The notes under the pieces were generated by a model that did not search any database, had not been told where the DNA came from, and saw only the letters and a list, made by a program, of their open reading frames with translations. From Ailanthus altissimus (taxonomy: Eukaryota > Streptophyta > Magnoliopsida > Sapindales > Simaroubaceae): 64,000 nt of DNA. This document shows positions 1 to 12,005 of this stretch, piece by piece. How positions within the stretch are numbered: position 1 is the first letter of the stretch; every line of letters starts with the position of its first letter. The translations under genes were made by a program, and so were the position numbers. Location of the stretch: contig OX327683.1 of NCBI GenBank assembly GCA_946807835.1, positions 10,731,001 through 10,795,000 of the forward strand. The letters run 5' to 3'.

Positions 1-144
1 TTATATTAAACTAATAATTGTTTTTGTGTTTTATTTTTAAGTGTTGCTGATATTATCATAACATAAATTTTGATCATTATATACTTGGGGAGAAGATGAG
101 AGAGTTCTATTGATAGTTTTGAGAGATACATTGAATTTTAAAAT

Positions 145-2055
145 ATGTACATGGTAGTTATTAAAAATGAAGCGTTGTTGAGAAGAGTTTGTCATCTTCT
201 GGGAGTTGATCAGGTGCAGTATAAAATGACTCTCAAGTTTAAGGTTCCTTCAAGCACTTTAAAGTTGAGACCTATTTCACTTGAAAATGATGACGATGCG
301 ATATTTTGGTTGAACTTACAAAAGAAAATTACTACACTTCTATATGTAACAATGGATGCTAGAGTTCTTGAATATGAAAATAATGCATAAGCACCCATAG
401 AGCAGAAATAAGGTTACTCTAATCAATTCACATCCACAACCCTTGTGTATATTCCAAATTCCTTAAAAGATTAACATTATTCTTTCCCAATATTCAACGA
501 ACAACTAGTCTACACATATTATGATAATCAAATATATGGAGACATTGACATTGATATTGGTTATGATATTAGTCATAATATTAGTTATAATGTCAATAAT
601 GATGGTGGAAATGACGAAGGTTATAAGAATGATGATCATGATTATGATGCTGGTTATGAGGTTGGTAATGATGATGATGATGTTGATTATAGAGAAACGA
701 TTGGGGATGGAATTGATGATGATAATAATAATTATGTCAAAGAAGAAATGGTTAAGGTAGAAAATTCATTTCAATTCCAGCCTGAAATACCACCATTTAA
801 CTTGAACATATCGAAAAAGATATATTGTACTGTAATTTGAGATGTGTTTTTAGGAAAGTTATATAACAATAAAGATAAAATTCATAAGGCTATAAGCATG
901 GTTGCACTTAAAGGCAAATTGAGTTTCAAAGTTTACAATTCCACCAAAGATTATTTTGAGTTGAAATGCAATGACGATAAATACAAATAGAGATTACAGG
1001 CAGTGTCGATTGAATGATGACATTTTTTCATTTTGAGGCGAATAGATACAGAGCACACCTTGTATTTTAGGTTAATTACGGGATGGTTACTAGCAAACTA
1101 AGAGCCATATTATTTAAAAATAAGTTTCCATCAATCAATAGAAATTATAGGCCGGAGGATATTTAAATAAATATACATGAAGAATTTGATATTCAGATAA
1201 CGTATATTACAGCATGCGAACTAAGGATCATGCATTAAGATTCATAAGAAGTACTCCAGAGGATTTGTTCAGATTACTTCTTATATATAGCTATATGTTG
1301 CAATAGAAGAACCCGGGTATAGTTACTCATTTTGAAGTTTTATTTCGAATAATCACTTCAAATATTTTTTTTTTGCGTTGAAACCCTGCGTCAGAGGTTT
1401 TAATTCATCCATCCGACCAGTGATTATAGTGGATAGAACATTTTTGAAAGGTCTTTATCTTAATACAATGTTTGTGGCTGTTTGCAAAGATGAAAATGAT
1501 TAGATATTTTCATTGGCATTGGGGATTGTTAACTTAGAAAATAATACTTCTTAGAAGTAGTTTATGATCAAACTGTAGAAAGTAATTGGTGACCATTAGA
1601 ATATTATATTTATATATAATCGACACGCCAGTATTGAGAGAGATATATAGGGTGTGTTTTCTAATACATATCATAGGTTATGTATATTTTACTTGAAGGA
1701 GAATTTGGTGACAAAATACAAGTTACCAACGGATAAGTCTAAAAAATGTATACTTGTCTTCCTATTTTGTTGTTACCAATGCATATCATGTCTCTGATTT
1801 TTAGCACTAAATGAACAAGATGCGAAAAATGAGACTTAATGTAACTAAGTATTTAGAGAAATATGTTAAAACGATAAGATGGGATCAATCAGCTGGTGCT
1901 TTTAGAAAATACGATGTCATGACTACAAATATTGTAGAGAGCATTAATGCAGTTGCAAAATAAGTAAGAAAACTTCATGTAACAAATTTAGTGGAGTGGA
2001 TGCGAGAGCTAACGCAACTATAATTATATTATAGGCGATTGGTAGCATAAATATA
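145..2055 (+). pseudogene. MULE transposase remnant, N-terminal region and DDE core
   Basis: Mutator-type transposases cut and paste DNA with an RNase H-fold DDE domain. The N-terminal part (145-390) reads openly for 81 residues. At 840-970 a conserved stretch KLYNNKDK recurs almost word for word at 63860. Around 1390-1560 the core begins with a motif close to VIIVDRTFLKG, which carries the first catalytic Asp, followed by LALGIVNLEN. At 1615-1710 the motif normally reading DRHxSI is NRHASIE, and then HRLCIFYLKENL supplies the C/H pair. Around 1915-2030 the text resembles the family's MTTNIVESINAV and WMRELTQL blocks. Many in-frame stops and frame changes make it non-functional. The change of the Asp in DRH to Asn is a further lesion. 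Confidence 0.8.
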
Positions 2056-2060
2056 ACGAC

Positions 2061-4740
2061 TGTCACGCCCCAGACCCAAAAGATCTGACACATGACATAA
2101 CTTACACTTATTCAATAATATTTAACATTCATTTCAATTTTGTTTTCAGAATTATAACAATTGAATTATGACTGGGGCAATTAGTAAACCGGAGATACGC
2201 AGAGTTTTCTCAGATATTAACACTCTACTACGTCACCAGTAGTAACTTTATTACCGAAAGCCCAGAATATATTCATTTCAAATTCTTACTTAAAATCAAC
2301 CCATAACTACACTTGGTGAAACTTAAACCAAATACAACCACACACAAATAAAATAATACATAAGTATTTATTCAATAAGAAAAAATCAAATATGTGAAAC
2401 TCTGTGTCCACAAATGAAATACTTAGCAACCTAGCAACTTAGGGAACCTAAGGGACAGCAGGAGCCTTGCCAAATCCGCTAAGTACACATGTACCTTATT
2501 TACCTGAAATCACCATAAACTATAATGAGTATTCAGTAAGCATACTAGTTTTTCGTATATCAAAATACAAATACATATATGTACACAATGCATGTGTATG
2601 ATATGCTGTGATAAATCAAAATCAAAATCTTATCAAATCACATGTCAGGTAAGCGCTTACACATTCTTTCAAAACATATAATAGGAATATCATCACTCAA
2701 CTACTATTTAGTAGGACTTTCATATCACATATCACATAATGAGCCAAATATTACTCATAGGAGACATACCGTATGAGAGGAATAGTACAAGTGAGGTTTA
2801 AATTACACATATATAATGCTCATGCCCGAAGATAAGAGCCAAACCCTTACCCTGATCATTGGTAAGTCCTTTCACATACACTAATACGCTACCACACGAT
2901 TATGATGACTCAAACTTTCTTTAGGTACCAATAAGATCCTCCCTACATACGGAACACATAACATATACTAATCCCGAAGGAAATGTTACACATAAAGGCT
3001 CCACAAATCACATAAGGTTCCTACTAAATAAATAGTGAGTTCAAGCATCCTTAAAACACAAAACGTATCTCATGGACATTTTTCACTTCAAAAGCTTTCT
3101 TTGTTAAACACATTTCATTTTGAAAGCTCACTTTCTTAAACACATATTTCTTTCACATTTCATATCAAATATACTTTGGCATAACATAAATATATTTTTA
3201 AGCACATTTACAAAATCATACATAGACAATTACTATGCTTATTGTGATTTTAGTAAAAGTCTAATATACTTACCTCTTACCACTTACCACTTTCAGCTAC
3301 AAGGCTTAAATCTCTTTAACTTATCAATGGAGATTAATCATTTCATGAGTCTCAACATTCATGTAAAACACTTTAAATATCTTACAAAATTACACATATT
3401 GCACTTATCATATAGGATTGGCCTAATTACTTGGTTTCTCAAAACCTGTCATTCTGACCACTTACACTTAACAAAATTTTCTTATACATCAAATAATGTC
3501 CAATTACTCCAAAATCAGAATATATCATTCTTGACTCATATATCCTTCTTATATATGAATATTATACTATAATTTCTACACAATCCATTCCATAAACACC
3601 ATCGAATCCAAACTACTAATCTGACAGGATCAAGATATTTACTGAACAATATTCAATCTTCCAATTTTATAAAATCATATACTAACTCAAAAATTACAAA
3701 ACTACCACAGAATTACTCTTAACACATATTAAATCCATGATAAATATTTCACATCAAAATCATTGCCAAAGATATTTTAAAACTATTTTATTCTATAACT
3801 TTAAAAATCTGTTATTCAAATACTGCAATGAGCTGACATTCTTTAGAAAATCATAACAATTTAACCACATTGATCTAAATTCTCAATTCTGAGTATATTA
3901 TATTAGACGTATAAACTTATCATATTCCATAAATTTGTAATTTGTGAAGATCATTCAGCAAATCAAAAATTATTTGTCACTGTATCATACTGTTAACATA
4001 GAAAATTTTCAGAATTTCAGAGTCATTTTGGTAAATTCATTACAAATTCAATTTCTGAAATTTTTAATCGATTCAGTCTCAAATAATTCTATATATGTCT
4101 AATTTTATATACTCAAAATCCAAAACCAGAATCGAAGTACAACAATTTATAAAATTCCTAGATCAAGAGACTATCAAGTAGAGATTCTGCAATTCATCAT
4201 GATTTATCAAACTATCTACATGAATCATTATCAATTCTCACAATATCTTACAAAATTCATATCAAATCCTCAATTGTACATATTTTCAAAAATTAAGACT
4301 TAAAAGAATTAACTAATTTAACACCAAGAAAAGAGAGGTTATAATATACCTCTTAAAGCTTAAATTTCAACTTTCTTATTCTTTTTTTTCTTTTTCTTCT
4401 CTTTCTCTCCCCTTTCTTTCTCTTTTTTCTCACTCTAAAAGAGGTAGCTCGACCAAAGTGAGTGAATTAAGGTTTCAAAAGTGTATTTTTATACTAAGAT
4501 GCTAATTTTTGGTATTTATAAATTTACCCCTAAAACTTTCAAAGTATTATAATTTAGTCCCTAAAATAAATCTAAAGTCTTGCAAATAAACCCAATACTA
4601 ATAGTATGTCCTTAACCTATACAAACACTACTAATAATAATACATAAATCAAGTATCACCTACATACAAATAAAATATTTATATTTATATATATATATAT
4701 AAATACATATTCTTACCGATTGTGGACACTAGTTACTACA
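2061..4740 (+). mobile_element. TG...CA element (probable solo LTR) inserted in the MULE
   Basis: The insert starts TGTCACGCCCC and ends AGTTACTACA, and is flanked by a perfect 5-bp duplication ACGAC (2056-2060 and 4741-4745). MULE transposase homology resumes directly after it. TG...CA ends with a 5-bp duplication are the marks of an LTR retrotransposon. No second copy of the start sequence, primer site or pol motif is visible inside, so a 2.68-kb solo LTR fits best; a non-autonomous element with short LTRs is the alternative. A pyrimidine-rich tract lies at 4370-4435. Plant gypsy LTRs often begin with TGTCACGCCCC, so a gypsy origin is an inference. The 150-codon open stretch at 3120-3572 has no recognisable domain. 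Confidence 0.75.
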
Positions 4741-4745
4741 ACGAC

Positions 4746-5345
4746 CATGTTGATGACTTGGGCAAATCACAAAGTGATGAAACATAATAATAATGTAAGT
4801 CAAATGACAGTTTACCTAGTAGATGTTTCACAATTTTTAGTCAATGACGGTGGTAGAGACGGGATAGTGGACATTTATGATAGAACATGTAGCTGTCAAA
4901 AGTTTAACTATCAGTAACTGACTTGTCTCCATGCACTCGCCGTATGAAAATACATAAGATTATCGCACAAGAGTCTTTGTTCGACTTATTACACATTTGA
5001 GGCTTTATTTTATGCCTATAATGAGTCGGTACTTTCGATTGGCCATCTGTCGAATTAGATAATCCCGGAGAATTTGAAAAATATAGACATCCAGCCTTTG
5101 ATAGCACGTCGTCAGGTAGACAGGCGTCGAACGAATCAGATTCTATCTCAGAATGAGGAACCATCGAAGAATATTTGTAGTCGTTGTAAACAACATGGAC
5201 ATAACTGATAGATGTGTTGAAATCCTGTCGCTTTACATAGCAGGTGTTGTATGTTTATTTATAAAATTAAAAAATTGATATTTAATTTTTAATTTTACTA
5301 TAATATAAGGCTTTTTTTTGTTTTAGACGGGTATGAGATTGAGGA
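4746..5345 (+). pseudogene. MULE transposase remnant, SWIM zinc finger and C-terminal knuckle
   Basis: This is the 3' part of the same transposase after the insertion. At 4830-4915 it reads FLVNDGGRDGIVDIYD followed by RTCSCQKF, the start of the SWIM zinc finger (CxCxnCxH). A frame break follows, and LTCLHAL completes the finger pattern at about 4917-4940. At 5105-5205 the C-terminal tail reads RRQVDRRRTNQILSQNEEPS and then CSRCKQHGHN, the zinc-knuckle ending typical of plant MULEs. Several stops separate the pieces. Confidence 0.75.
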
Positions 5346-5350
5346 AACGA

Positions 5351-5815
5351 CTTGGATCCCAAGGCACAATTCTATATAAAGATGTTATTGTATAAAGAAT
5401 TTTTATATACCATTTTTTAATTATGCCACTTTGCGTTATAGTGTTGAGTTTTGTAATTTTTGTAATGCACTTATTTTGTAATATACTTTAATTATTGATG
5501 ATAGATGTAATTTTTATTTAATTTTGATGTTGATGTTGATAATTTTTAGTTATGGATAAGTTATAAAAATATCTGTATAGGTGTCAAAATTGTAAGTTGT
5601 AGGTGTAGGATGTCCGAAATTTTATCAAAATTTCGACAGAATCTCCCTTATTATGGACGTTCCCAAACATGCATATTGAAAAAACACACTTCTATACAAT
5701 TATATATTATCTCTGCACACATGCACCCAACATGCAAACATCAAAATAATTATATGATACAAATGCACATATGAAAAATATATTATACATCTATAATACA
5801 TCTATAAAGTAGTGT
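5351..5815. other. AT-rich stretch, nothing recognised
   Basis: Between the MULE transposase and the Ulp1-like relic. No coding motif is seen in any frame. It may be internal DNA of the same transposon. Confidence 0.5.
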
Positions 5816-5819
5816 TTAT

Positions 5820-6850
5820 AGTAATCCACAAATTAACGACCATCTTTTGTCTAAAAAAACACCAATCTCAATGAAAAAATAAATGGTCAACCTAACATAA
5901 GATACTTAATAAACATACAAGTAAATGTGCCATAATCCCCGTTCTCGACTGTCTATTGAGGTACATTATCATTTAAACAAATGACTAGCCAATGTGATAT
6001 ATCTGCATTCGGTTCTCCCCTTAAACTATAAAATCTACATCAATGAAAATAAAATAATATGAAAACACTCAAAGGTTCCATAAATGGCTTTCGGAGTTCC
6101 TATTCACGTTGGAATCATATAGCGTAATCCTCCTCTAAATAAGGCTGACCTCTGCTGCAAATCAATGTTCCTGATTAATAGTCAATATAATATATACTGC
6201 AAAAATTATTGTTGTATTATTTTGAATTTATTGTATTTAATAACAATAAAAAGTTATTACTATACTTTCACTACCTCATTAACCAACGCTCACGTTTGAG
6301 CACCAAGTAATTCAGACTTTATTCTTTGTGCATATACTAACAACGATTCGATCCATTCAACATCAGAGCTTGGAGGACATTTACCACATTTGTCTAATGT
6401 ACTCATAAAGAAATATATATATATATGACATTAAGCTCATTAATAGTTAACCAACGGTATTATAATGTAATGTGCACAATAGACGGATAAAAATACTCAC
6501 GTAAAAATACGCATCTACAATTGTGCATTTTTATGAATACATGTCGAACTTTTATATACTCATTTATATGCTACCAAACTGCAATACAATGTAAATAAGT
6601 TTTGATCATCCATATTGAAAAAACTCACAATAAAAAAATTAAAAATTAAAAAGTCTTCACCGTATCATCAAGCCAGTGAAATAATAACTCGTTAAACCAT
6701 ATGTTGTTAGCATCAACACCATGTAAAGTAACATATTGCGCTGAGTTATTTTTTTTATCCAATCCATAATTTCCCTAAGTTTTGATTTATGAATAGGAAG
6801 CAGTTGCCTGTTTAAATCAATTGTAGCTTCTGCTTCCAACTTTTTAAGTT
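5820..6850 (-). pseudogene. Ulp1-like (C48) cysteine protease remnant
   Basis: Ulp1 proteases process SUMO-like modifiers, and plant Kaonashi-type MULEs carry captured Ulp1 domains. On the - strand, 6839-6657 gives a charged N-terminal stretch (MEAEATIDLNRQ...). Around 6535-6490 a piece resembles the family's CTIVDAYFY block. At about 5970-5830 the text VPQ, VENGDYGTFTCMFIKYLMLG and PFIFSL matches the C-terminal catalytic block, usually VPQQ...GDCGVF. The position of the catalytic Cys (GDC) is Tyr here. Stops and frame changes throughout show a dead copy. It lies tail to tail with the MULE transposase, so both may belong to one element (inference). Confidence 0.55.
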
Positions 6851-8944
6851 TCTTTTTCGCGGGCTTTCAGAACGGGTTGGTGTAAGGACTGCTTTAAGCT
6901 TACGCCTTTTTGTACTAGCACCTTTTTGTACTAGCGTCTATACTTGCTTATCCTTAAGCTAATTTTTGGGATAATTTCACTAATTTTTGGGATAACAAAA
7001 TTAACTATAAAAAAATTAAAATAAAAACTCACTAATTTTTGCTTATTTTTAAATTTTTTTATTTAACAATTAATTGATTTACTTTAAATCTTTAAAATAT
7101 ACTCAATTCGCAGCTAATTTACAAAATTTTGAGAATTTTGGGATAATTTCAAGGAATAGCCGAGAGAGAGAATTGGCAGAGAAAGAGATATGTGTGTTTT
7201 GTGTTTAGAGGCAAAATAATTTACTGTTTATATATTTAGTTAATATATTTTTAATATTTTTAATCGGATAAAAATAGGAAAAATTATCACTGTTGATCTT
7301 TTTCTGAGGTAAATTTTTTTTCAACCACAATCAAAACTTTTATACTTTATTGACCAAAGATGTAATACTTTTTTCATTTTACCCTTATTTCTATATTTTG
7401 TAAAAATATATATTTTTAATTTATTATAATTAATTATTTTAATAAACAAATTAAACCAAAAACTTATTTTTATGAAAAATAATCAAAATTTATTTTTGTA
7501 AACATATATATTTTTAATTTATCATAAAAAAAATTAAATTATAACAATAAATAAATAAAACTGATACGCAAGCCATCAATTTTATTTTTAAATGAAAATA
7601 AATAATTAAAATTTTAAAAATATGTTTTTATTTTTTATAAATTAAAATAATATTTATATAATTTTAAATTATTATTATAATTAAAAAGAAAAAATATTAT
7701 AATTAATAGCAAAAATTCCTAAGTGTTGAGTGTTCGCACTTTCTAAATTAATATTTTTTTAACATAAAAAAAATTGTAATTTTGCTAAAGTCTCTGTATA
7801 AAGACTGAAAAGTCTTTTTTATTTTCAAAAAAGTCTCGACATTAAAAAAATTTACATCTACTTTTTTTTTTTTTTAAATGTAAAACATCAACATGAGAAA
7901 GACTATTGATAATATATCATAATGTTATAATTGTATTTTGCTACAAATCTTGTGACATTTTTTTTTTTTTTTCCTTTTGTGATTTTGCGTTGGGGGTCTC
8001 TCCTCTCTCTACTTTCACAGAATAACTTTATGACGTACATGCTAACGCTGCTCTGTAAAGAGAACAACAATTAATTAAAATCTCATAATTAGATACACCG
8101 GTGATGAAAATTTAGACAGGAAAGTACAAAATTACACTGTTTAATTTAATTGCCTATGAATATGATCCTTTCCTAGCTATCATAGCAATATTACAAACAA
8201 AATTATAAAAAAATACTTTTTATGAGATTTACTACTAAGATTTTTTTTTTTTTGGTTTATTTATCCGTATACATTAAGATTTTACTTTTTTTTTTTTAAA
8301 TAATTTTACATTGTATAAAAAATTTCAATGAGAAGCCATATAAGATATGGTTTCTCTCTAATTGAGAAGAATAATTGAGCTTGGTGGTCACCATTGGTAG
8401 AGATTTTAGTAGGAATTTGGCTGGAAGCAAAATTAGAATAATGGTATTTGTGAAGTCATATAATGTTTAGAAATAAATAAATAAATAAATAATAAAAGAA
8501 AATTATAGAATAATTAGGACATATCATTACTGGAAACGGCACTTCAATCATGATTGTTGGTTGGCAACGAGAGGGCAAAAAGAAAATGAGTGAGAGGTTT
8601 TAATAGAAAACCATAAATAAATAAATAAACTTAAATATTGAATTAAACTATTTGAATTTGGTCATATAATTACACAAATAATTTTGCAACTTGCAAATGA
8701 ATACTATTACTAGTATGTTGATAATCAAACTTTTATTGAGCTGACTCAACCTAAGATTCGTTTCATATATATACTTATTTATTTATTTATAATGATAGTT
8801 TTTAGAAAGGGAGAATTATAAACTATGATAAAAAAAAAAATTAAAAAGGGAAAAATAAAATAATTACAAGGTTTAGTTTATAATTTTAATATAATTTCTA
8901 AATTTAGTTTTAATTTTGACATATAGATCAATATGAAGACTATA
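6851..8944. other. AT-rich intergenic DNA
   Basis: No gene or transposon domain is recognised. It holds poly-T runs (7861-7875, 7961-7972, 8239-8252) and a short AAAT/ATAA microsatellite at 8470-8495. Confidence 0.5.
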
Positions 8945-9244
8945 GAAATTAGGACTGATATGGACCTGGCCATCTCATGACTCGTTGGGACAGAAAAATT
9001 TATTTTTGATGATGATAGATTTAAGATAGGATGTGTCCTGCCCTAAACCGAGGTAAGACAGATTGAGACATAGGACAATTGGGGACATTGACCATTTTTT
9101 TGCCAATGTTTTTAATTGGTCTAATCTTGTATTTTTAACAAAAAAAAATCTTGTGCTCATTTAATAATTACTCTAGATTTTGTATTTTTTTTTGTCAAAA
9201 ATGTTAGTTTTAAAATTTTTTTTAGACTTTAATAAATTTCGTTA

Positions 9245-10591
9245 TTGATTTCTTATTTCGTTAATATAATTATAGTTTTAATTTTTAATTACGTTAAATA
9301 TTATAATTTTAATTTTAATTACGTTAAATGCTATAATTTCGACTCCAATTCTAGTTTTTATTATATTAAATATTATAATTTCAAATTGGCAAGTCCAATT
9401 TTAATTTTAAATACGTTAAATATTATAATTTTAATTCTAATTTTTAAATATGTTAAGTGTTATAATTTCAATTTCAATTTTAATTAGGTTAAGTGTTATA
9501 ATTATAATTATAATTTTAAATTCAATTACATCAAATATTATAATTCTAATTTTAAATCCAATTACGTCAAATATTATAATTCTAATTTCTATTTCAAATT
9601 CAAGTTCAATTATGTTAAGTATTAAAATTTCAATTCTAATTCTATTTTCAATTTTAGTTACGTTAAATGTTATAATTTCGAATCTAATATCAATTTATAT
9701 TACGTTAAATATTTTTCAAATCGTAATTTTAATTTTAATTACGTTAAATGTTATCATTTCAATTTTAATTATGTTGTATATTATAATTCTAATTCTAATT
9801 ATAATTTCAATTACGTTAAATATTATAATTCTAATTTTAATTTCAATTACATTAGTGTTATGATTTTGATTCCAATCATAATTTTAATTACGTTAAATGT
9901 TATAATTCAAATTAATTTTAATTTTAATTACGTTAATTGTTATAATTTTGATTCCAATACTAATTTTAATTTTATTAAATATTATAATCCAAATCCAAAT
10001 TAAAATTTAATTTTAATTACATTAAATATTATTATTTCAAATCTAAATTCAATTTCTATTACGTTAAATATTATAATTTCAAATTCAAATTCAATTTATA
10101 TTATGTTAAATGTTATAATTTTAATTTTCATTTATGTTAAATGTTATGATTCCGATTCTAATTTTAATTTTAACTATGTTAAATATTATAATTTCAAATA
10201 TGTTAAATGTTATAATTCCAAATCGTAGATCCAATTTCAATTGCGTTAAATATTATAATTCAAATTTTAACTCTAATTTTAATTACGTTAAATGTTATAA
10301 TTTTGATTTCAAATCAATTTGTAATCACATTAAATGTTATAATCAAAATCTAATTTTAATTTCAACTACGTTAAATACTATCATTTTGATTTCAATTCTA
10401 ATTCCGATTTTGTTAAATGTTATCATTCAAATATAATTTTAATTTCAACTACATTAAATGTTAATTTCAAATTCAAATTTAATTTTTATTATGTTAAATG
10501 TTATAATTCCAAATGACAAATCAAAATTTAATTTTAATTACATTAAATATTATAATTTAAATTTAAATTTAAATTTAAATTTTAACTATGT
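9245..10591. repeat. Degenerate AT-rich minisatellite, left part
   Basis: A core close to ACGTTAAATRTTATAATT recurs roughly every 30-50 bases, separated by runs of TTCAATTTTAATT-like text. About 32 cores are visible here. Spacings vary (for example 29, 42, 49, 38, 38, 39, 39), so this is a decayed tandem array and not a simple microsatellite. Open frames within it (9245-9487, 9450-9863, 10134-10436) are low-complexity Ile/Asn/Leu text and are not genes. Confidence 0.85.
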
Positions 10592-11348
10592 TGTTGGAGG
10601 AATCGTCATTCTCCCCATAAAATTAGGTTAAAGTGAAGAATTCTAACTAAGTTCAACATTGAACTCTAACCTCTTTGTGCAGCAAAATAACCTAAATATC
10701 AAGTCAAAATAACAAGAACTCAAAACAGATAATAAATAGCACAATACAACCACTTACATGGTTCGGCTAATTGTCTACGTTTACGGTGGATCCAAGGATC
10801 CTAATATCTCTTATTAATTTCATAGAGAATTTACAAAGAAAACCCAATAAAGAACCCTTATAAAAATCTAATGTTTAGTGTATCATTACTCTTTCACGAA
10901 CAATGAACACCCAAACAACGGTTCCACCCTAGTGCACACAAGTACTTAGTGTCTACTTAATTCTTCCCTCATTTAGAGTCTCTCTTATTACTTAATCTTA
11001 ACTAAAAGGTTCATATATGGGTTATTTCGTGCTTACGAACCCTAATATTTATTGAAGTAAGAGTCTACGTATTTTAGAAGTTTAAAACTTTTCAAAACTT
11101 ATAAATCTATATTCGAAACTTGACTCTGCCTTCTCTGGTCCTGCAGCACCGTGGACATAGTGCCACGACGCTCAACCCTATACCAGCCTTCGCATTGTTT
11201 CTCGCTTTCTTCGCATCTTCGAGTCCTGTTTTATTTCTCCCTTTGTGTCCCACATGTTATAAACTTCACGTGACTCTCCTCTTTGATATTCTTCACAATT
11301 CTTACCATAACAAGATTGTTAGATTATTGAATCACCAAAATTTTAATA
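10592..11348. mobile_element. LTR/TRIM-like insertion in the minisatellite
   Basis: The repeat stops at TATGT (10587-10591) and resumes at TATGT (11349-11353), so about 757 bp were inserted. The insert starts TGTTGGAGG and contains ACATGGTTCGGC followed by CTACGTTTACGG, a motif pair common in plant LTR elements. It ends in a GC-richer segment. A related sequence sits in the pectate lyase intron at about 17690-18460. The right end lacks a clear CA terminus, so class and exact boundary are uncertain. Confidence 0.5.
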
Positions 11349-11715
11349 TATGTTAAATCTTATAATTTTGATTATAATTATAATTTTAATTACGTTAAAT
11401 TTTATAATTTTAAATCTCAAATCTAATTTCAATTTTCTTAGTATTATAATTTCAATTATAATTATAATTATAATTATAATTATGTTAAATGGTATAATAC
11501 AAATCTAATTTTAATTTCAACTATTTAAATGTTATAATTTCAATTTCAACTTTAATTTCAATTTCGTTAAATATTATAATTCAAATCCGACTTTAAATTT
11601 AATTACGTTAAATGTTATAATTCAAATTTTAATTTTAATTTTATTTACGTTAAATATAATTTTAAATTCAAATTCAATTTAAATTACGTAAATGTTGTAA
11701 TTTTAAATCTAATTT
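11349..11715. repeat. Degenerate AT-rich minisatellite, right part
   Basis: The same GTTAAAT...TATAATT cores continue after the insertion, with about seven more copies. A short (TATAAT)n-like run lies at 11452-11480. Confidence 0.8.
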
Positions 11716-12005
11716 AATATTGATATTTTACTAGCCTTTAATATTATTTTGCTAAATAAAGTTATGAATAGGGATTAAAATGAAATTGTAAAAAAATTAT
11801 AATTTATTAAGTTACTTGTAAGTTTATCAAAATTACATGAAATTAATTTAATTTGTTCATTAACTAACGAAATTTTTAATTATTTTTTTTTATAAAAAAA
11901 TTAAAGTCTGAATCAGGACCTAATTCGAGATAAAAAATTGTCAAGGATAATAAGACCAAGACATTTGAATCCGTCGTTTCCGGGACATTTGCCCATCCCG
12001 GGTCT

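Larger units (their letters stand above)
70..5350 (+). mobile_element. Decayed MuDR-like (MULE) DNA transposon, interrupted by an LTR-type insertion
   Basis: Fragments of one Mutator-like transposase run through this span in order: N-terminal region, DDE catalytic core, SWIM-type zinc finger and a C-terminal CCHC-like knuckle. The reading frame is broken by many stops and shifts. A 2.68-kb foreign segment (2061-4740) splits the core from the zinc finger. Terminal inverted repeats were not identified, and the left end may lie before the window. A relative of the N-terminal part occurs at 63220-64000. Confidence 0.8.
8945..12005. other. Block with weak inverted ends enclosing the AT minisatellite
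   Basis: The left edge (about 8957-8992, GGACCTGGCCATC...GGGAC) and the inverted right edge (about 12003-11965, GACCCGGGATGGGC...GTCCCGG) look like degenerate terminal inverted repeats of about 30 bp. No convincing target duplication was found. Unassigned DNA at 9161-9244 and 11716-11930 separates these edges from the repeat. A DNA-transposon origin is only a possibility. Confidence 0.25.

Noticed and set aside
521..760. 79-codon Met/Ile-rich frame
   Set aside because: It lies over the acidic Asp-rich region of the MULE transposase read in the wrong frame.
3120..3572. 150-codon frame inside the inserted TG...CA element
   Set aside because: No recognisable domain and base composition as in the surrounding non-coding DNA.
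9245..10436. Open frames of 80-137 codons in the AT minisatellite
   Set aside because: They consist of Ile, Asn, Leu, Tyr and Lys repeats produced by the tandem array and have no domain or splice context.
9245..11715. CRISPR-like spacing of short repeats
   Set aside because: The core is degenerate, spacing is variable and linkers are low-complexity AT text in a plant genome; this is a minisatellite.
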